Of a stretch of 64,000 nt of DNA, positions 17,437-26,892 are shown in pieces. This stretch comes from Tranquillimonas rosea (lineage in GTDB: Bacteria; Pseudomonadota; Alphaproteobacteria; Rhodobacterales; Rhodobacteraceae). The translations under genes were made by a program, and so were the position numbers. Location of the stretch: the NCBI RefSeq assembly GCF_900111315.1, contig NZ_FOGU01000003.1:159718-223717 (forward strand), in the 5' to 3' direction. The notes under the pieces were generated by a model. The model saw nothing but the letters and a program-made list of their open reading frames with translations. It did no database searches and was not told the DNA's origin. The first letter of the stretch is position 1. The number at the start of each line of letters is the position of its first letter.

Positions 17437-18033
17437 TCAGCGCCGCCGGCCAGGCCACCAGCTGGGCTTGGTGCTGGGATCGCCGTCGGTCAGCGGGTCG
17501 ATGTTCGACTGACGGAACATGATCAGCAGCCGCCGGATCGTCAGGATCAGCAGCACGATGACGACGATGCGGACGATGTTGCCCCACGGGAACAGTTCGA
17601 CATCCGGCGAGTCGACGGGGCGGATGCCCAACGCGTTCGGAAACACCGACAGGATGTCCATGCGCCATCCGTAGTGACGCAGCACGACCCATTGCGGCTC
17701 GTCCCCGGTCGAGCGGAGGTCGGCGGCCCGGGTCTGCAGGCTGGCGCTGTCGAACTTCAGGTAGGGCGGCCAGCCCCAGCCGGTATCCTCGTTGCGATAG
17801 ACCATCGGATCGCCGTCGGCCTGGATCGTCTGGACGAAGAACACGTCGCGATTGTCGTTCTGGGCGTTGCCGGTGTTGGCGCGGGACCAGAACACCGCGT
17901 TGTTGCCCGGATCGATGCGGCGTTCATACGTGTCCGCGATCCGCACCACGTCGCGCTGCGGGAGGGTGTAGTGAAGGAACGCCGCCAGCAGCAGAAGGAC
18001 GACGATGCGAATGGTCCATTTCACGTAGAGCAT
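17437..18033 (-). CDS. DUF1523 family membrane protein
   Basis: 198 residues from the ATG at 18033, chosen because GAGGGA lies about ten bases upstream; an in-frame ATG at 18051 would place that site inside the gene. It has an N-terminal hydrophobic anchor (IRIVVLLLLAAFLHYTLPQ), a conserved periplasm-side core with DPMVYRNEDTGWGWPPYLKFD and WVVLRHYGWRMDILSVFPNA, and a second membrane helix (IVRIVVIVLLILTI) near the C-terminus. This matches the DUF1523 family seen mostly in Rhodobacterales. Function unknown. It lies 41 bp downstream of the next small membrane gene on the same strand. Confidence 0.9.
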   Translation of the reverse strand: MLYVKWTIRIVVLLLLAAFLHYTLPQRDVVRIADTYERRIDPGNNAVFWSRANTGNAQNDNRDVFFVQTIQADGDPMVYRNEDTGWGWPPYLKFDSASLQTRAADLRSTGDEPQWVVLRHYGWRMDILSVFPNALGIRPVDSPDVELFPWGNIVRIVVIVLLILTIRRLLIMFRQSNIDPLTDGDPSTKPSWWPGRRR

Positions 18034-18073
18034 ACCGTTGTCTTCCCTCATCGCGCGCCGCGAGGCAAGCGCG

Positions 18074-18436
18074 TCATCCGTTGCGGATCTCCTCGGCCTG
18101 CCGCGCCGCGCGCAGCCGGCGCCCGAGGCCCAGGATCGTCAGCAGCAGGAACGGCGCCCAGACCAGCGCCGACATCGTTCCAAGCCACAGGAAGTGCCAG
18201 ACGCTCGCCAGCGGCGCGGACTGCGCCGCCGCGCCCAGTCGGGCGCCGCCGACCGCATAGAGAACGGCGAAAAGCCCGGCGGCCAGAACGACCAGCACGA
18301 GCGCCGCGAGCAGACCGCGCAGCGCCAGCCCCGCGTCGCCGCGTGGCGGCCAGACACGGCAGATCGCAAGCGGCACCGCGGCGGCGGCCACGGCCAGCAC
18401 GATCAGCGGCAGGGCGAGTTCGAGCGTCAGGGTCAC
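18074..18436 (-). CDS. Small hypothetical membrane protein (three helices)
   Basis: 120 residues with a GTG start at 18436, directly supported by AGGAGG upstream. Hydrophobic helices lie near residues 5-25, 40-65 and 80-103, with a basic C-terminal tail (GRRLRAARQAEEIRNG). No family is recognised. It sits just before the DUF1523 gene and is likely co-transcribed with it. It is divergent from the P1-type peptidase gene, with about 110 bp between. Confidence 0.75.
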   Translation of the reverse strand: MTLTLELALPLIVLAVAAAAVPLAICRVWPPRGDAGLALRGLLAALVLVVLAAGLFAVLYAVGGARLGAAAQSAPLASVWHFLWLGTMSALVWAPFLLLTILGLGRRLRAARQAEEIRNG

Positions 18437-18548
18437 GGGCGGCGCCTCCTGCGGTTCAAGGTCGTGCGCCGGCGGCGGCTCGGCAAGGGGCGACTTGCCT
18501 CATCCCGGCGCCCCCTGCATCGTGCGGGCGCTGGCCGGAGGGACGCGA

Positions 18549-19532
18549 ATGAAACCGGGTGAACGCAACCTTATCACCGACGTGCCTGGACTGCGCGTGG
18601 GCCACGCGCAGGACGCGCGCCTGAAATCGGGCACCACGGTGCTGACCGGCGACAGGCCCTTCACCGCCGCCGTCCAGGTCATCGGCGGCGCGCCCGGCAC
18701 GCGTGAGACCGATCTTCTGGCGCCCGAGAACCTCGTGCCCGCGGTGGACGCGCTGGTCCTGTCCGGCGGCTCGGCGTTCGGGCTGGCGGCGGCCGATGGC
18801 GTGGCCGCGGGGCTGCGCGCCGCGGGACGCGGGTTCGAGGCGGCGGGCCACCGGGTGCCCATCGTGCCAGCCGCGATCCTCTTCGACCTGGCGGCGGGCG
18901 GCACCCATGACTGGACCCAGTCGCCCTACCAGCCCCTGGGCCGGCAGGCCCTCGACACGGCCGGGCCAGACTTTGATCTGGGCAGCGTCGGCGCCGGCAC
19001 CGGGGCCACCACGGCCGGGGTGAAGGGCGGCCTGGGATCGGCCTCGGCGGTGCTGGCGGACGGCACGACACTCGGCGCGCTCGTCGCGGTCAACGCGGTG
19101 GGCAGCGCGGTTCACCCCGGCACCGGGCAATTCTGGGCGGCCCCGTTCGAGCGGGGCGGCGAATACGGCGACCGGGGCGCCCCGAAGGACGACGGCGGCG
19201 GCTTTCCGGCAACGAAACTGACCGAGGGCACCAACACGACGATCGCCATCGTGGCGACCGACGCCACGCTCACCAAGGCGCAGGCACGGCGGATGGCGAT
19301 GGCGGCGCATGACGGCATGGCCCGCGCGCTGCTGCCCAGCCACACGCCCTTCGACGGCGACCTCGTGTTCGCCGCTGCCACGGGGACGCGTCCCGCACCG
19401 GACCCGGCGGGCGAGTTGCGGCTTGGCCATGCCGCCGCGTGCTGCCTGGCGCGGGCGATCGCGCGCGGGGTGCATGCCGCGACATCGGCCGAGGGCGACG
19501 TGCTGCCCACCTGGGCCGAAAGCTGGGGCTGA
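18549..19532 (+). CDS. P1 family (S58, DmpA-like) peptidase
   Basis: 327 residues. N-terminal nucleophile fold peptidase group S58 (DmpA, beta-aminopeptidases), whose members self-cleave and release N-terminal residues. Visible: NLITDVPGLRVGHAQD at the start, LSGGSAFGLAAADGV near residue 75, VGAGTGATTAGVKGGLGSAS near 155, and NTTIAIVATDA near 235. The last regions frame the autocleavage site of the family. The ATG at 18549 follows GGAGGG. No signal peptide is seen. It is convergent with the RND pump gene (6-bp gap). Confidence 0.92.
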   Translation: MKPGERNLITDVPGLRVGHAQDARLKSGTTVLTGDRPFTAAVQVIGGAPGTRETDLLAPENLVPAVDALVLSGGSAFGLAAADGVAAGLRAAGRGFEAAGHRVPIVPAAILFDLAAGGTHDWTQSPYQPLGRQALDTAGPDFDLGSVGAGTGATTAGVKGGLGSASAVLADGTTLGALVAVNAVGSAVHPGTGQFWAAPFERGGEYGDRGAPKDDGGGFPATKLTEGTNTTIAIVATDATLTKAQARRMAMAAHDGMARALLPSHTPFDGDLVFAAATGTRPAPDPAGELRLGHAAACCLARAIARGVHAATSAEGDVLPTWAESWG

Positions 19533-19538
19533 CCGCGC

Positions 19539-22500
19539 TCAGGCCCGCCGCGTCCGCGACATCAGCGCCGCCGCAACCGCGTAGACCCCGAGCGTCAGAA
19601 CCGCGAGCGCGGCGAGGAAGATCGCCAGCGCCGCCGCCGGCCCGCCGCCGCCCAGCATCGCGGGCAGCGCCCCGGTCCAGAGCGTCGCGCCGATGGTCAG
19701 CGCGAACAGCACAGCGGCCCCGGCCGACAGGATCATCGCGGCACGCCCCGCAACCGATCCCCGCGCCCGGCCGAGCGCCCGTCGCAAGGACGCCCGCTGC
19801 CGCGCCAGATCGGCCTGCATCGCCATCAGCGCCGGCACCACCAGCAGGACCAGCACCAGCCCGAAGCTCAGCCCGAAGACGAGCGTCAGCACCGTCGGCT
19901 TGAGGAACTCGGCCTGTTGCGAGCTTTCGTACAACAGCGGCGCCAGCCCGAGCACGGTGGTCAGCGTCGTCAGCAGCACCGGGCGCAGCCGATCGCAGGC
20001 GGCATCGACGATCGCCGGGAACAACCCGCGTCCCTCGGCGTATTCGTCGGCCGTCGTCACCAGGACGATCGAGTCGTTGATGATGATCCCGGTCATGCCG
20101 ATCAGCCCAACAACCGTGAACATCGACAGGGGCATCCCCCACAGGTCGTGCCCCCAGATCGTGCCGACCAGCCCGAACGGGATGATCGCCATCACGACGA
20201 GCGGGCGCGTCCAGCTGGCGAAGATCCAGGCGAGCGTCAGGTAGATCCCCAGCAGGCAGAGCACGAAGCCGGTCGCCGCGTCGCTCAGGAACTCGCTCTC
20301 CTGCTCGGCCAGCCCCGACATGCGGGTCGAGACCCCGAAATCCGCCTCGAGCTGGGGCAGGATGCGGTCCTGCAGCTCGGCCTGGATCTCAGTGGCGCGG
20401 GCCGGGTCGTCCTCGGAGATATCGCCCAGCACCGACACCAGACGGATGCCGTTCTCGCGCCGGACGGTGGAAAAGCCCGAGGTCGTCTCGACCGAGACCA
20501 CGTCGGCGAGGCTGACATAGACCCCGTCGGGCGTGCGGACCTGGGTGCGGTCGACGAAATCCGCCGTCAGCTCGTCCTCGGGCAGCTCGACGCGGATCGC
20601 GGCCGAGCGCGGTCCGACCGGATAGGTCGCCGCCTCGATCCCGGTGAGCCGGTTGCGCAGCGTCGCCCCGAGCGCGTCGATCGACAGCCCAAGCGCCTCA
20701 CCCTGGGGGGTGAGCGTCAGCACCATCTCGTCCTTGTCGTAGGCGAGCGTGTCTTCCAGCCCCGAGACCTCGGGATACTGCTCCATCGTGGATTTCAAAT
20801 CCTCGGCCGCGGCTTTCAGCACCGGCGTCTCGGCCCCGAACAGCTGCACGTCGAGCGAGTCGCCCCCCGGCCCCCAGCGCCCTCCGCGGAAGCTGAGCGT
20901 CTCGAGCAGCGGGTGCCGCTCGATCCGGTCCTGAAGGTCGGCGGTGAACTGTGAGGCCGGATAGGGGCGTTCGTCCGGGCCGATCAGCTCGACCGAGATC
21001 GCGCCGAGCTGATAGCTCTCTTTGCTCTCGGTGCCCGACAGGCCGCGTCCGGCGTTTCCGCCGATCTCGGCCACGGCATAGGCCACCGGGTCGCTGCCGT
21101 AGCGGTCGGCATAGTCCGAGGACGTGGCCCGCACCGCCGCCTGGAGGTTGCGCATCATCTCCATCGTGTCGGCGCGCTCGGCCTCGGGCAGCATGGCGAA
21201 GTTGCCCGACACGCTGTCCTGTTCCGGCGAGTTGAAGAAGCGCCACTGCACGTCGCCCGTCAGGACCAGCGCCACCTGGCTGGCCAACAGCGCGACGGCC
21301 CCCGCCAGCACCGGATAGCGCGCCCGGATCACGCCCCGCATCAGCGGCCGGAACGCGCGTTCGCGGACGAAGGTGAAACCGCGGTTCACCTGCCGCGAGG
21401 GCCAGTCGTACCAGTGCTGCTTCGCGGACGAGGCGAGCGCGTGCGCCATGTGGTTCGGCAGGATCAGGAAGCACTCGATCAGCGACGCCAGCAGCACGAC
21501 GATGACGGTAAAGGGGATGTCGGCGATAAGCCCGCCGAAGCGCCCGCCGACGGCCACCAGTCCGAAGAAGGCGATGACCGTGGTGATCGTCGCGGAGAAG
21601 ACCGGCGCGAACATCCGGCCCGCCGCGGTCTCGGCGGCCTCGGTCGGCGTCTCGCCCAGCCGTCGGACACGGAAATCGGCGTGCTCTCCCACCACGATCG
21701 CATCGTCGACCACGATGCCCAGCGTCAGGATCAGCGCGAAGAGCGAGATCATGTTGAACGTCAGCCCCGCCACGTACATCAGCGCGATGGCCACGGTCAT
21801 CGCCACCGGGATCCCCGCCGCCACCCACAGCGCGGTGCGCGCGTTGAGGAACAGGAACAGCAGCGCCACCACCAGCACGAGCCCCATCAGCCCGTTGTCG
21901 AGCAGCAGGTTCAGGCGGCCGCTGATCTCTTCTGAGCGGGTGCGGATCAGGTCGATCGAGACACCCTGCGGCAACCCAGCCCGCATGTCGGCGGCGACGC
22001 TCTCGACCGTTTCCTGAAGCGACAGGGCATCGCCGGTCGCACTGCGGTCGACGCGGAGCGAGATCGCCGGATCGGCACCAACGTAGTAGGCCCTGTCGCG
22101 GTCGACGCCCTCGAACCGGATGTCGGCCACGTCGCCGACCCGCAGCGTCGATCCGTCCGGGTTCGAACGAAGGACGACGTTCGCCAATTCCTCGGGCGTG
22201 CGGCGGGCGGTGCCGGTGCGCAGCCGCGCCGCGCCCGAGACGTCGCCCGCCGGGTTCGCCTCGGCCGCCGCCGCGAGCGCCCCGGCGATGGTCTCGAGCG
22301 TCAGGTCATGGCGCATCAGGGCGATCTGCGGCACCTCGACGATGGTGTTCGGCGCCGACAGGCCCCGCAGGCTGGTGCGGGTCACGCCCTGCTGGAACAG
22401 CCGCGTGTTGAACTCGTCGGCGAAGCGCGCCAGCTGATCGACCCCGACCGGGCCGGTGATGACCACGTCCGTCACCCTGTCGCGCCAGCCGTCGCGGCTG

Positions 22501-22901
22501 ACGCGGGGCTCTTCCGCGTCCTCCGGCAGGTCCGAGATGCCGTCGACCGCCGCCTGCACGTCGTTGTAGGCGCGGTCCATGTCCCAGCCGGGCTCGAACT
22601 CCACCTCGATGGAGGCGCGGCCCTCGGAGCTGCGGCTTTCGCTGCTCTCGACGCCCTCGACCGCCAGCAGGGCGGGTTCCATCAGGCCGACGATGGCGTT
22701 GTCCACGTCCTCGGCGCCGGCGCCCTCCCATCTGACGTCGACGTCGATGCTCTCGACCACGATGTCGGGAAAGAACTGCGCCCGCATCCGCGGCGCCGCC
22801 GCGATTCCGAGGGCCAGCAGGATCACGAGCAGCAGGTTCGCCGCCGTCCGGTGGCGGGTGAAATACGACAGGAGCCCGGCGATCGGAGAGAGACGGCGCA
22901 T
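19539..22901 (-). CDS. RND efflux transporter permease (AcrB/MexB type)
   Basis: 1120 residues, in the range of the RND family: 12 transmembrane helices and two large periplasmic loops. The proton-relay acidic pair is in TM4 (LTLGIVVDDAIVVGEH, near residue 410). The symmetric helix has GIIINDSIVLVTTADEYAEGRG (near 960). The N-terminus YFTRHRTAANLLLVILLALG is typical of the heavy-metal/multidrug RND-3 branch. It exports small molecules using the proton gradient. It is coupled to the adaptor gene (3-bp gap). No outer-membrane TolC-like gene is next to it, so the channel must be encoded elsewhere. Confidence 0.96.
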   Translation of the reverse strand: MRRLSPIAGLLSYFTRHRTAANLLLVILLALGIAAAPRMRAQFFPDIVVESIDVDVRWEGAGAEDVDNAIVGLMEPALLAVEGVESSESRSSEGRASIEVEFEPGWDMDRAYNDVQAAVDGISDLPEDAEEPRVSRDGWRDRVTDVVITGPVGVDQLARFADEFNTRLFQQGVTRTSLRGLSAPNTIVEVPQIALMRHDLTLETIAGALAAAAEANPAGDVSGAARLRTGTARRTPEELANVVLRSNPDGSTLRVGDVADIRFEGVDRDRAYYVGADPAISLRVDRSATGDALSLQETVESVAADMRAGLPQGVSIDLIRTRSEEISGRLNLLLDNGLMGLVLVVALLFLFLNARTALWVAAGIPVAMTVAIALMYVAGLTFNMISLFALILTLGIVVDDAIVVGEHADFRVRRLGETPTEAAETAAGRMFAPVFSATITTVIAFFGLVAVGGRFGGLIADIPFTVIVVLLASLIECFLILPNHMAHALASSAKQHWYDWPSRQVNRGFTFVRERAFRPLMRGVIRARYPVLAGAVALLASQVALVLTGDVQWRFFNSPEQDSVSGNFAMLPEAERADTMEMMRNLQAAVRATSSDYADRYGSDPVAYAVAEIGGNAGRGLSGTESKESYQLGAISVELIGPDERPYPASQFTADLQDRIERHPLLETLSFRGGRWGPGGDSLDVQLFGAETPVLKAAAEDLKSTMEQYPEVSGLEDTLAYDKDEMVLTLTPQGEALGLSIDALGATLRNRLTGIEAATYPVGPRSAAIRVELPEDELTADFVDRTQVRTPDGVYVSLADVVSVETTSGFSTVRRENGIRLVSVLGDISEDDPARATEIQAELQDRILPQLEADFGVSTRMSGLAEQESEFLSDAATGFVLCLLGIYLTLAWIFASWTRPLVVMAIIPFGLVGTIWGHDLWGMPLSMFTVVGLIGMTGIIINDSIVLVTTADEYAEGRGLFPAIVDAACDRLRPVLLTTLTTVLGLAPLLYESSQQAEFLKPTVLTLVFGLSFGLVLVLLVVPALMAMQADLARQRASLRRALGRARGSVAGRAAMILSAGAAVLFALTIGATLWTGALPAMLGGGGPAAALAIFLAALAVLTLGVYAVAAALMSRTRRA

Positions 22902-22904
22902 GGC

Positions 22905-24371
22905 TCAGCCCTCGATCTGGGCTTCAATGCGGGCGACCATCGTGGCCGGCACCTCGGGGGCGCGCAGCTGCGCCAGCACCCGCGTCTTGGCCTGCGGCGG
23001 CATGACGGCGTCATCCTCGACGAAGGCGACGAGTCGGGCGCGACGTTCGGCGGACAGCGCGACCATCTCCTCAGTATCCCCCGGCCCGCTGTCGGCCGGG
23101 CCACGCCGCATGTCGGGATCGACCTTGATGCCGGTGCCCAGAAGAGGTGTCTGCCGGGCGACGACCAGCTCTCCGGCGATCGCATCGGCGGCGACGATCA
23201 CGTCGTCGTCCTGCCGGCGCAGCACCGGCGCCCGGACCACGGCGAGCCGCTGCTCCGGCCCCACGATCAGCACCTGCCCCGCGGAATCGACCGCGCTGGC
23301 CGGCAGCCGGGCGACGCCGCCCAGTTCGGGCTCAGTCACCCGGACGGTCGCGAAATCCCCAGCCCGGAAGCCCGCCGCGCTGTCGAGACGGGCATAGAGG
23401 ACGCGCCCGGTCTCTCCCTCGGCGACCAGTGCGCTTTCGCGGGTAATCACGCCCGTGGTCGAGAGGACGTAGTCGTTGACCTCGAGCGACACGGTCACCG
23501 GTGCGTCGATCAGGCTGCCCGCCTCGTCCACCAGCCGCGCGTATTGCGGGGTCGAGACGCGAAACGCCACTTCCAGCGCCTCGCCGTCGATGAGGTCGGC
23601 CATCCGCTCGTTCGCCGAGACGAGACCGCCCTCGCTGACCACGACCTCGGACAGGATGCCGTCGAAGGGCGCGACGACCTCGGTGTCGTCCAGCGCCCGC
23701 TTGGCCTCGTCCAGCGCGATCCGCTGGCGCTCCAGCGCGGTCGTCGCCTGGTCGACCCGCGCCTCGGCATCGGCCAGAGCCTGCCGGCGCGACAGCACGG
23801 CCTGGTCGGCGGCGGCGGCGTTCAGTTCGGCGGTCTCGAGATCGGCGGCGGTGCCGACGCCGCGATCCGACAGGTCCCGCTGTCGCGCGAGGGCCTGCCG
23901 CCGCAACTCGGCCTGCGCCCGGCCCGACGCCAGGTCGTCGCGCGCGATGTCGACGGCGCGGCGCGCGTCCCGCAACTCGGCCTCGGCATCGGCCACGTCG
24001 GTGCGGGCGATATCGCGGGCGCGCTCGGCCTCGGTCGGATCAATTCGGAACAGGAGGTCGCCCCGCGTCACGCGGGCGCCGGCGTCGATGCTCTCGCCCA
24101 CTCCGATCACCCGCCCCGAGGCCGAGGCGCGCACCTCCAGCGACCGGCGGCTCTGAACCTCGCCGAAGGTCTCGAGCACCGGGGCGATGGTTTCGGGCGT
24201 GACCTCGATCACGTCGACGCTGACCACCGGCTCTTCGGCCGGAGGACGGGCGGGCGTGTCGGCCAGCCGGGTCTGGAGCGCCGACCACACCGTCGCGGCG
24301 GCCAGCGCCAGAAGCCCGACCGTCGTCGCCATCAGGAAGACGCCGACCAGCGTGCGGCGCAGGAATTGCAT
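22905..24371 (-). CDS. RND periplasmic adaptor (membrane fusion protein, HlyD family)
   Basis: 488 residues. An N-terminal membrane anchor (TLVGVFLMATTVGLLALAAA) is followed by half of the lipoyl-like domain (SLEVRASASGRVIGVGESI, near 80). A long alpha-helical hairpin rich in Ala/Arg/Asp (about 120-225) comes next, then the second lipoyl half (VVAPFDGILSEVVVSEG, near 230) and beta-barrel domains. It bridges the RND pump to an outer-membrane channel. It is slightly longer than usual at the C-terminus, with an extra helical tail after about residue 430. Confidence 0.95.
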   Translation of the reverse strand: MQFLRRTLVGVFLMATTVGLLALAAATVWSALQTRLADTPARPPAEEPVVSVDVIEVTPETIAPVLETFGEVQSRRSLEVRASASGRVIGVGESIDAGARVTRGDLLFRIDPTEAERARDIARTDVADAEAELRDARRAVDIARDDLASGRAQAELRRQALARQRDLSDRGVGTAADLETAELNAAAADQAVLSRRQALADAEARVDQATTALERQRIALDEAKRALDDTEVVAPFDGILSEVVVSEGGLVSANERMADLIDGEALEVAFRVSTPQYARLVDEAGSLIDAPVTVSLEVNDYVLSTTGVITRESALVAEGETGRVLYARLDSAAGFRAGDFATVRVTEPELGGVARLPASAVDSAGQVLIVGPEQRLAVVRAPVLRRQDDDVIVAADAIAGELVVARQTPLLGTGIKVDPDMRRGPADSGPGDTEEMVALSAERRARLVAFVEDDAVMPPQAKTRVLAQLRAPEVPATMVARIEAQIEG

Positions 24372-24458
24372 GTCGTCTCAACCTCTCGCGAGCGGTCCCG
24401 CAGGTCTACAGGCAGGACCGGGTTCGACCAAGTTACGAGGTTGTTACGCGCCGGCCGC

Positions 24459-25001
24459 CTATTTCCGTCGCCGGTGTTCGTCGAGACGCGGAAAAATCTC
24501 GACGAAGTTGCAGGGCCGGTGCCGGTAGTCGAACTGCAGCGACAGGATCTCGTCCCAGCCGTCGCGGCAGGCGCCCGTGCTGCCGGGCAACGCGAACAGG
24601 TAGGTGCCGTTCGCCACGCCGCCGCAGGCGCGGCTCTGCACCGCCGAGGTGCCGATCTTGGCCATCGAGACATGGGTGAAGACGGTCCCGAAGGCGTCGA
24701 TCTCCTTCTCGTAGACGTCGCGGTGCGCCTCGACCGTCACGTCGCGGCCTGTCAGCCCCGTGCCCCCGGTCGAGATGACCACGTCGACATCCGGGTTGAC
24801 GCACCACTCGCGCAGCTTCTCCGCGATCGCGGCGCGGTCGTCCCGCAGCATCGCGCGGTCGGCCAGGACATGCCCCGCCGCCTCCAGCCGTTCGACCAGA
24901 GTGTCGCCCGAGCGGTCGTCCTCGGGCGAGCGCGAGTCGCTAACGGTGAGGATTGCTATGCGGACCGGGATGAACGTGCGGGTTTCGTCTATGGACGACA
25001 T
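24459..25001 (-). CDS. moaB: Molybdenum cofactor biosynthesis protein B
   Basis: 180 residues. MogA/MoaB-type molybdopterin-binding fold: ILTVSDSRSPEDDRSGDTL near residue 18, then the STGGTGLTGRDVTVEA motif near 75, and the LFALPGSTGACRDGWDEIL active-site loop near 140. It adenylates molybdopterin or helps insert Mo. The start ATG at 25001 follows AAGGAGT. It is coupled to the uracil-DNA glycosylase gene upstream (2-bp gap). Confidence 0.95.
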   Translation of the reverse strand: MSSIDETRTFIPVRIAILTVSDSRSPEDDRSGDTLVERLEAAGHVLADRAMLRDDRAAIAEKLREWCVNPDVDVVISTGGTGLTGRDVTVEAHRDVYEKEIDAFGTVFTHVSMAKIGTSAVQSRACGGVANGTYLFALPGSTGACRDGWDEILSLQFDYRHRPCNFVEIFPRLDEHRRRK

Positions 25002-25003
25002 CG

Positions 25004-25804
25004 TCACTCCTTGCCATCGCCGCGCAGGCGGGCCTGCAGCGCCAGCAGGTCGGCCCAGGACTCGCGCTTGGCGGCGGGATTTCTCAACAGGTAGGCGGGG
25101 TGCAGCATCGGCAGCGCCGGGCGCCCCAGCGCCTCGGTCCAGGTGCCGCGCAGCCGGGTGATGCCCCGGCGGCCCAAGAGGCCCTGACAGCTGATGTTGC
25201 CCATCGGGATCACGAGTTCGGGGTCGACGAGATCGACGTGACGGCGGATGAACGGCAACATCATCGCGATCTCGTCGGCGTTCGGGTCGCGGTTGTGCGG
25301 AGGCCGCCACGGCAGGATGTTTGTGATATAGAGCGCCTCGGTCCCCGGCCGGTCGCGGCCCAGGCCGATGGCGGCGAACATCCGGTCCAGCAGCCGCCCG
25401 GCCCGCCCGACGAAGGGCTTGCCCTGCTGGTCCTCTTCCCGGCCGGGCGCCTCGCCGATGATCATCACACGCGCCGCCGGGTCGCCGTCGCAGAACACCA
25501 GCGACTTCGCCCCGCGCTTCAGCTCGCAGCCCTCGAACGCCGCCAGCGCGGCGCGGAGCCCCTCAAGGTCCTGCGCCGCCGCGGCGGCCTCTTCTGCAAT
25601 GCCCACGGCGTCGGGTCCGGCGTCGCGCGGGGGGGCCTCGGCCACCGCGGCCGACGGCCCGTCCGCGGGCGCCGCCTTCGGCTCGGGCGGCGGCGGGGCG
25701 GCATAGCGGTCGACCGGCGCGTCGCCGATCGCCTCGGTCGCGCCCGCCTCCACCTGCCAGGCCAGCAGCGCCAAGGCGTCCTGTGGATCGAGTCCCTGAA
25801 TCAT
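25004..25804 (-). CDS. Uracil-DNA glycosylase, family-4-like but without Fe-S cysteines
   Basis: 266 residues. It removes uracil from DNA (base excision repair). An Ala/Pro-rich N-terminal extension (about 35-75) precedes the core. The catalytic [20 protein letters not shown] loop (near 120) and the HPAYLLRNP motif (near 235) are family-4 hallmarks. The four cluster cysteines of classical family-4 enzymes are mostly absent: FEGCEL keeps only one of the first two, [10 protein letters not shown] has Trp where KCRPPxNR has Cys, and the later helix has Met (AMMLPF). I recall Fe-S-less UDGs of this kind being described from Bradyrhizobium, so activity is likely kept. Confidence 0.9.
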   Translation of the reverse strand: MIQGLDPQDALALLAWQVEAGATEAIGDAPVDRYAAPPPPEPKAAPADGPSAAVAEAPPRDAGPDAVGIAEEAAAAAQDLEGLRAALAAFEGCELKRGAKSLVFCDGDPAARVMIIGEAPGREEDQQGKPFVGRAGRLLDRMFAAIGLGRDRPGTEALYITNILPWRPPHNRDPNADEIAMMLPFIRRHVDLVDPELVIPMGNISCQGLLGRRGITRLRGTWTEALGRPALPMLHPAYLLRNPAAKRESWADLLALQARLRGDGKE

Positions 25805-25914
25805 GGCCCCCTTATAGGGGCACGGAGCGGCGCGGAACAGCCGCCCGAACGGGTCGTTGTACCCCGGCGGTCTCGCTTCTATACACGGCGGAGACCGAGG
25901 ACGAGCGGGGCGCG

Positions 25915-26865
25915 ATGTTCACACAGACGCATCTTCTGGGGATCGAGCCGCTTCATCCTCTCGAGATCACCGCGATCCTCGACCGCGCCGACCATTACGT
26001 CGCGATGAACCGCTCCGAGGACAAGCACGCCGAGGCGCTAAAGGGCCTCACCCAGATCAACATGTTCTTCGAGAACTCCACCCGCACGCAGGCGAGCTTC
26101 GAGCTGGCCGGGCAACGCCTGGGCGCCGACGTGATGTCGATGGCGATGCAGGCGAGCTCGATCAAGAAGGGCGAGACGCTGATCGACACGGCGCTCACCC
26201 TCAACGCGATGCGGCCCGACCTGCTGGTGGTGCGGCATCCCCATTCGGGCGCCGTGGACCTGTTGGCGCAGAAGGTGAACTGCGCGGTACTGAACGCGGG
26301 CGACGGGCGGCACGAGCACCCCACGCAGGCGCTGCTGGACGCCCTGACCATCCGCCGGGCCAAGGGGCGCCTGCACCGGCTGGTCGTGGCGATCTGCGGC
26401 GACATCGCCCATTCCCGCGTGGCGCGGTCGAACATCCAGCTGCTGGGCAAGATGGAGAACCGCGTGCGGCTGGTCGGGCCGCCCACGCTGATGCCCTCGG
26501 CCGCGGCGGACTGGGGCGTCGAGGTCTACGACGACATGCGCGCCGGGCTCGAGGACGCCGACGTGGTGATGATGCTGCGCCTTCAGAAAGAGCGGATGGA
26601 CGGCGGCTTCATCCCGTCCGAGCGGGAATACTACCACCGCTACGGGCTGGACGCCGACAAGCTGGCCGGCGCCAAGGACGATGCCATCGTGATGCATCCG
26701 GGCCCGATGAACCGCGGGGTCGAGATCGACGGCACGCTTGCCGACGACATCAACCGCTCGGTGATCCAGGAACAGGTCGAGATGGGGGTTGCGGTGCGCA
26801 TGGCCGCGATGGACCTCCTGGCGCAGAACCTGCGCGCCGCGCGGGCGGAGGCCGCCGATGCCTGA
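25915..26865 (+). CDS. pyrB: Aspartate carbamoyltransferase catalytic subunit
   Basis: 316 residues. It joins carbamoyl phosphate and aspartate in pyrimidine synthesis. Visible: the carbamoyl-phosphate loop [16 protein letters not shown] near residue 52, [12 protein letters not shown] near 80, RHPHSGA near 107, [14 protein letters not shown] near 135, and [11 protein letters not shown] near 265. The start ATG at 25915 gives the family N-terminus ([14 protein letters not shown]). It is the first gene of a unit with a small membrane protein and a dihydroorotase-like protein. No regulatory pyrI gene is present. Confidence 0.97.
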   Translation: MFTQTHLLGIEPLHPLEITAILDRADHYVAMNRSEDKHAEALKGLTQINMFFENSTRTQASFELAGQRLGADVMSMAMQASSIKKGETLIDTALTLNAMRPDLLVVRHPHSGAVDLLAQKVNCAVLNAGDGRHEHPTQALLDALTIRRAKGRLHRLVVAICGDIAHSRVARSNIQLLGKMENRVRLVGPPTLMPSAAADWGVEVYDDMRAGLEDADVVMMLRLQKERMDGGFIPSEREYYHRYGLDADKLAGAKDDAIVMHPGPMNRGVEIDGTLADDINRSVIQEQVEMGVAVRMAAMDLLAQNLRAARAEAADA

Positions 26866-26892
26866 GCGGCGCCACGCAACGAAGAGATAGCG

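Noticed and set aside
22308-25094. 928-codon open frame on the plus strand across the RND, adaptor and moaB genes
   Set aside because: Antisense to three well-supported genes; translated sequence is Arg/Gly/His-rich without any family motif.
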